Shown here: positions 63,944-64,000 of the stretch, in pieces | Numbering within the stretch: position 1 is the stretch's first letter | Layout: each line of letters starts with the position of its first letter | DNA from: Eleginops maclovinus | Lineage: Eukaryota > Chordata > Actinopteri > Perciformes > Eleginopidae | Assembly: GCF_036324505.1 (NCBI RefSeq) | Contig: NC_086366.1 | Coordinates: 5,825,427-5,889,426, forward strand | Direction of reading: 5' to 3' | DNA length: 64,000 bases | Program-made: the position numbers and the translations under genes | Notes under the pieces: generated by a model | Told to the model about the DNA's origin: nothing | What the model saw: the letters and a program-made list of their open reading frames with translations, nothing else | The model's database searches: none

Positions 63944-64000
63944 GACAGCCTTCCTCCCTGTGGTCTTATCAGTGCATGGAGGATGGTGAATGTGCTGAGA

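Overview
The window is vertebrate nuclear DNA from a ray-finned (teleost) fish. The evidence is spliced genes with GT-AG introns, very dense (CA)n/(TG)n microsatellites, teleost-type SINEs and many short non-autonomous DNA transposons. The sequence does not let me name the species. Three protein-coding genes are recognisable. Their neighbourhood matches the mammalian KCNAB1-SSR3-TIPARP block on human 3q25, which supports the orthology calls.

Left part (1-7520): tiparp (PARP7) on the minus strand. A CpG-rich promoter and probable non-coding exon 1 lie at about 7120-7500, intron 1 at 5649-7119, and the large first coding exon at 4610-5648. That exon ends inside the WWE domain at a clean donor. 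The catalytic PARP exons are not in the window and presumably lie beyond the left edge, so 1-4609 is intron.

Middle (7521-34400): about 27 kb between the divergent tiparp and ssr3 promoters. I find no convincing protein-coding gene here. It holds 13 long (CA/TG)n arrays, copies of a TTAA-flanked MITE family, an 877-bp hAT-type element with a perfect 8-bp target duplication, a local duplication with a 3-copy 50-bp tandem repeat, and a diverged pair of ~350-bp repeats whose second copy ends about 250 bp before the ssr3 start codon.

ssr3 (34460-36640, plus) is complete: five coding exons give a 185-residue TRAP-gamma subunit, with a polyadenylation signal at 36833.

Right part (about 37000-64000): kcnab1 on the minus strand, tail-to-tail with ssr3. 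Twelve coding exons, running in gene order from 59141 down to 40294, encode most of the aldo-keto-reductase-fold Kv-beta1 core to the stop codon. The N-terminal exons lie beyond the right edge. Every exon junction was checked for phase and joins in frame. Two splice features stand out: one intron uses a GC donor, and one acceptor is directly preceded by about 200 bp of (TG)n in place of a normal pyrimidine tract.

The three genes do not form a pathway. tiparp is a stress/AHR-responsive mono-ADP-ribosyltransferase, ssr3 is an ER translocon component and kcnab1 is a potassium-channel auxiliary subunit. I see no new biological system. The most interesting signals concern splicing and transposon structure.
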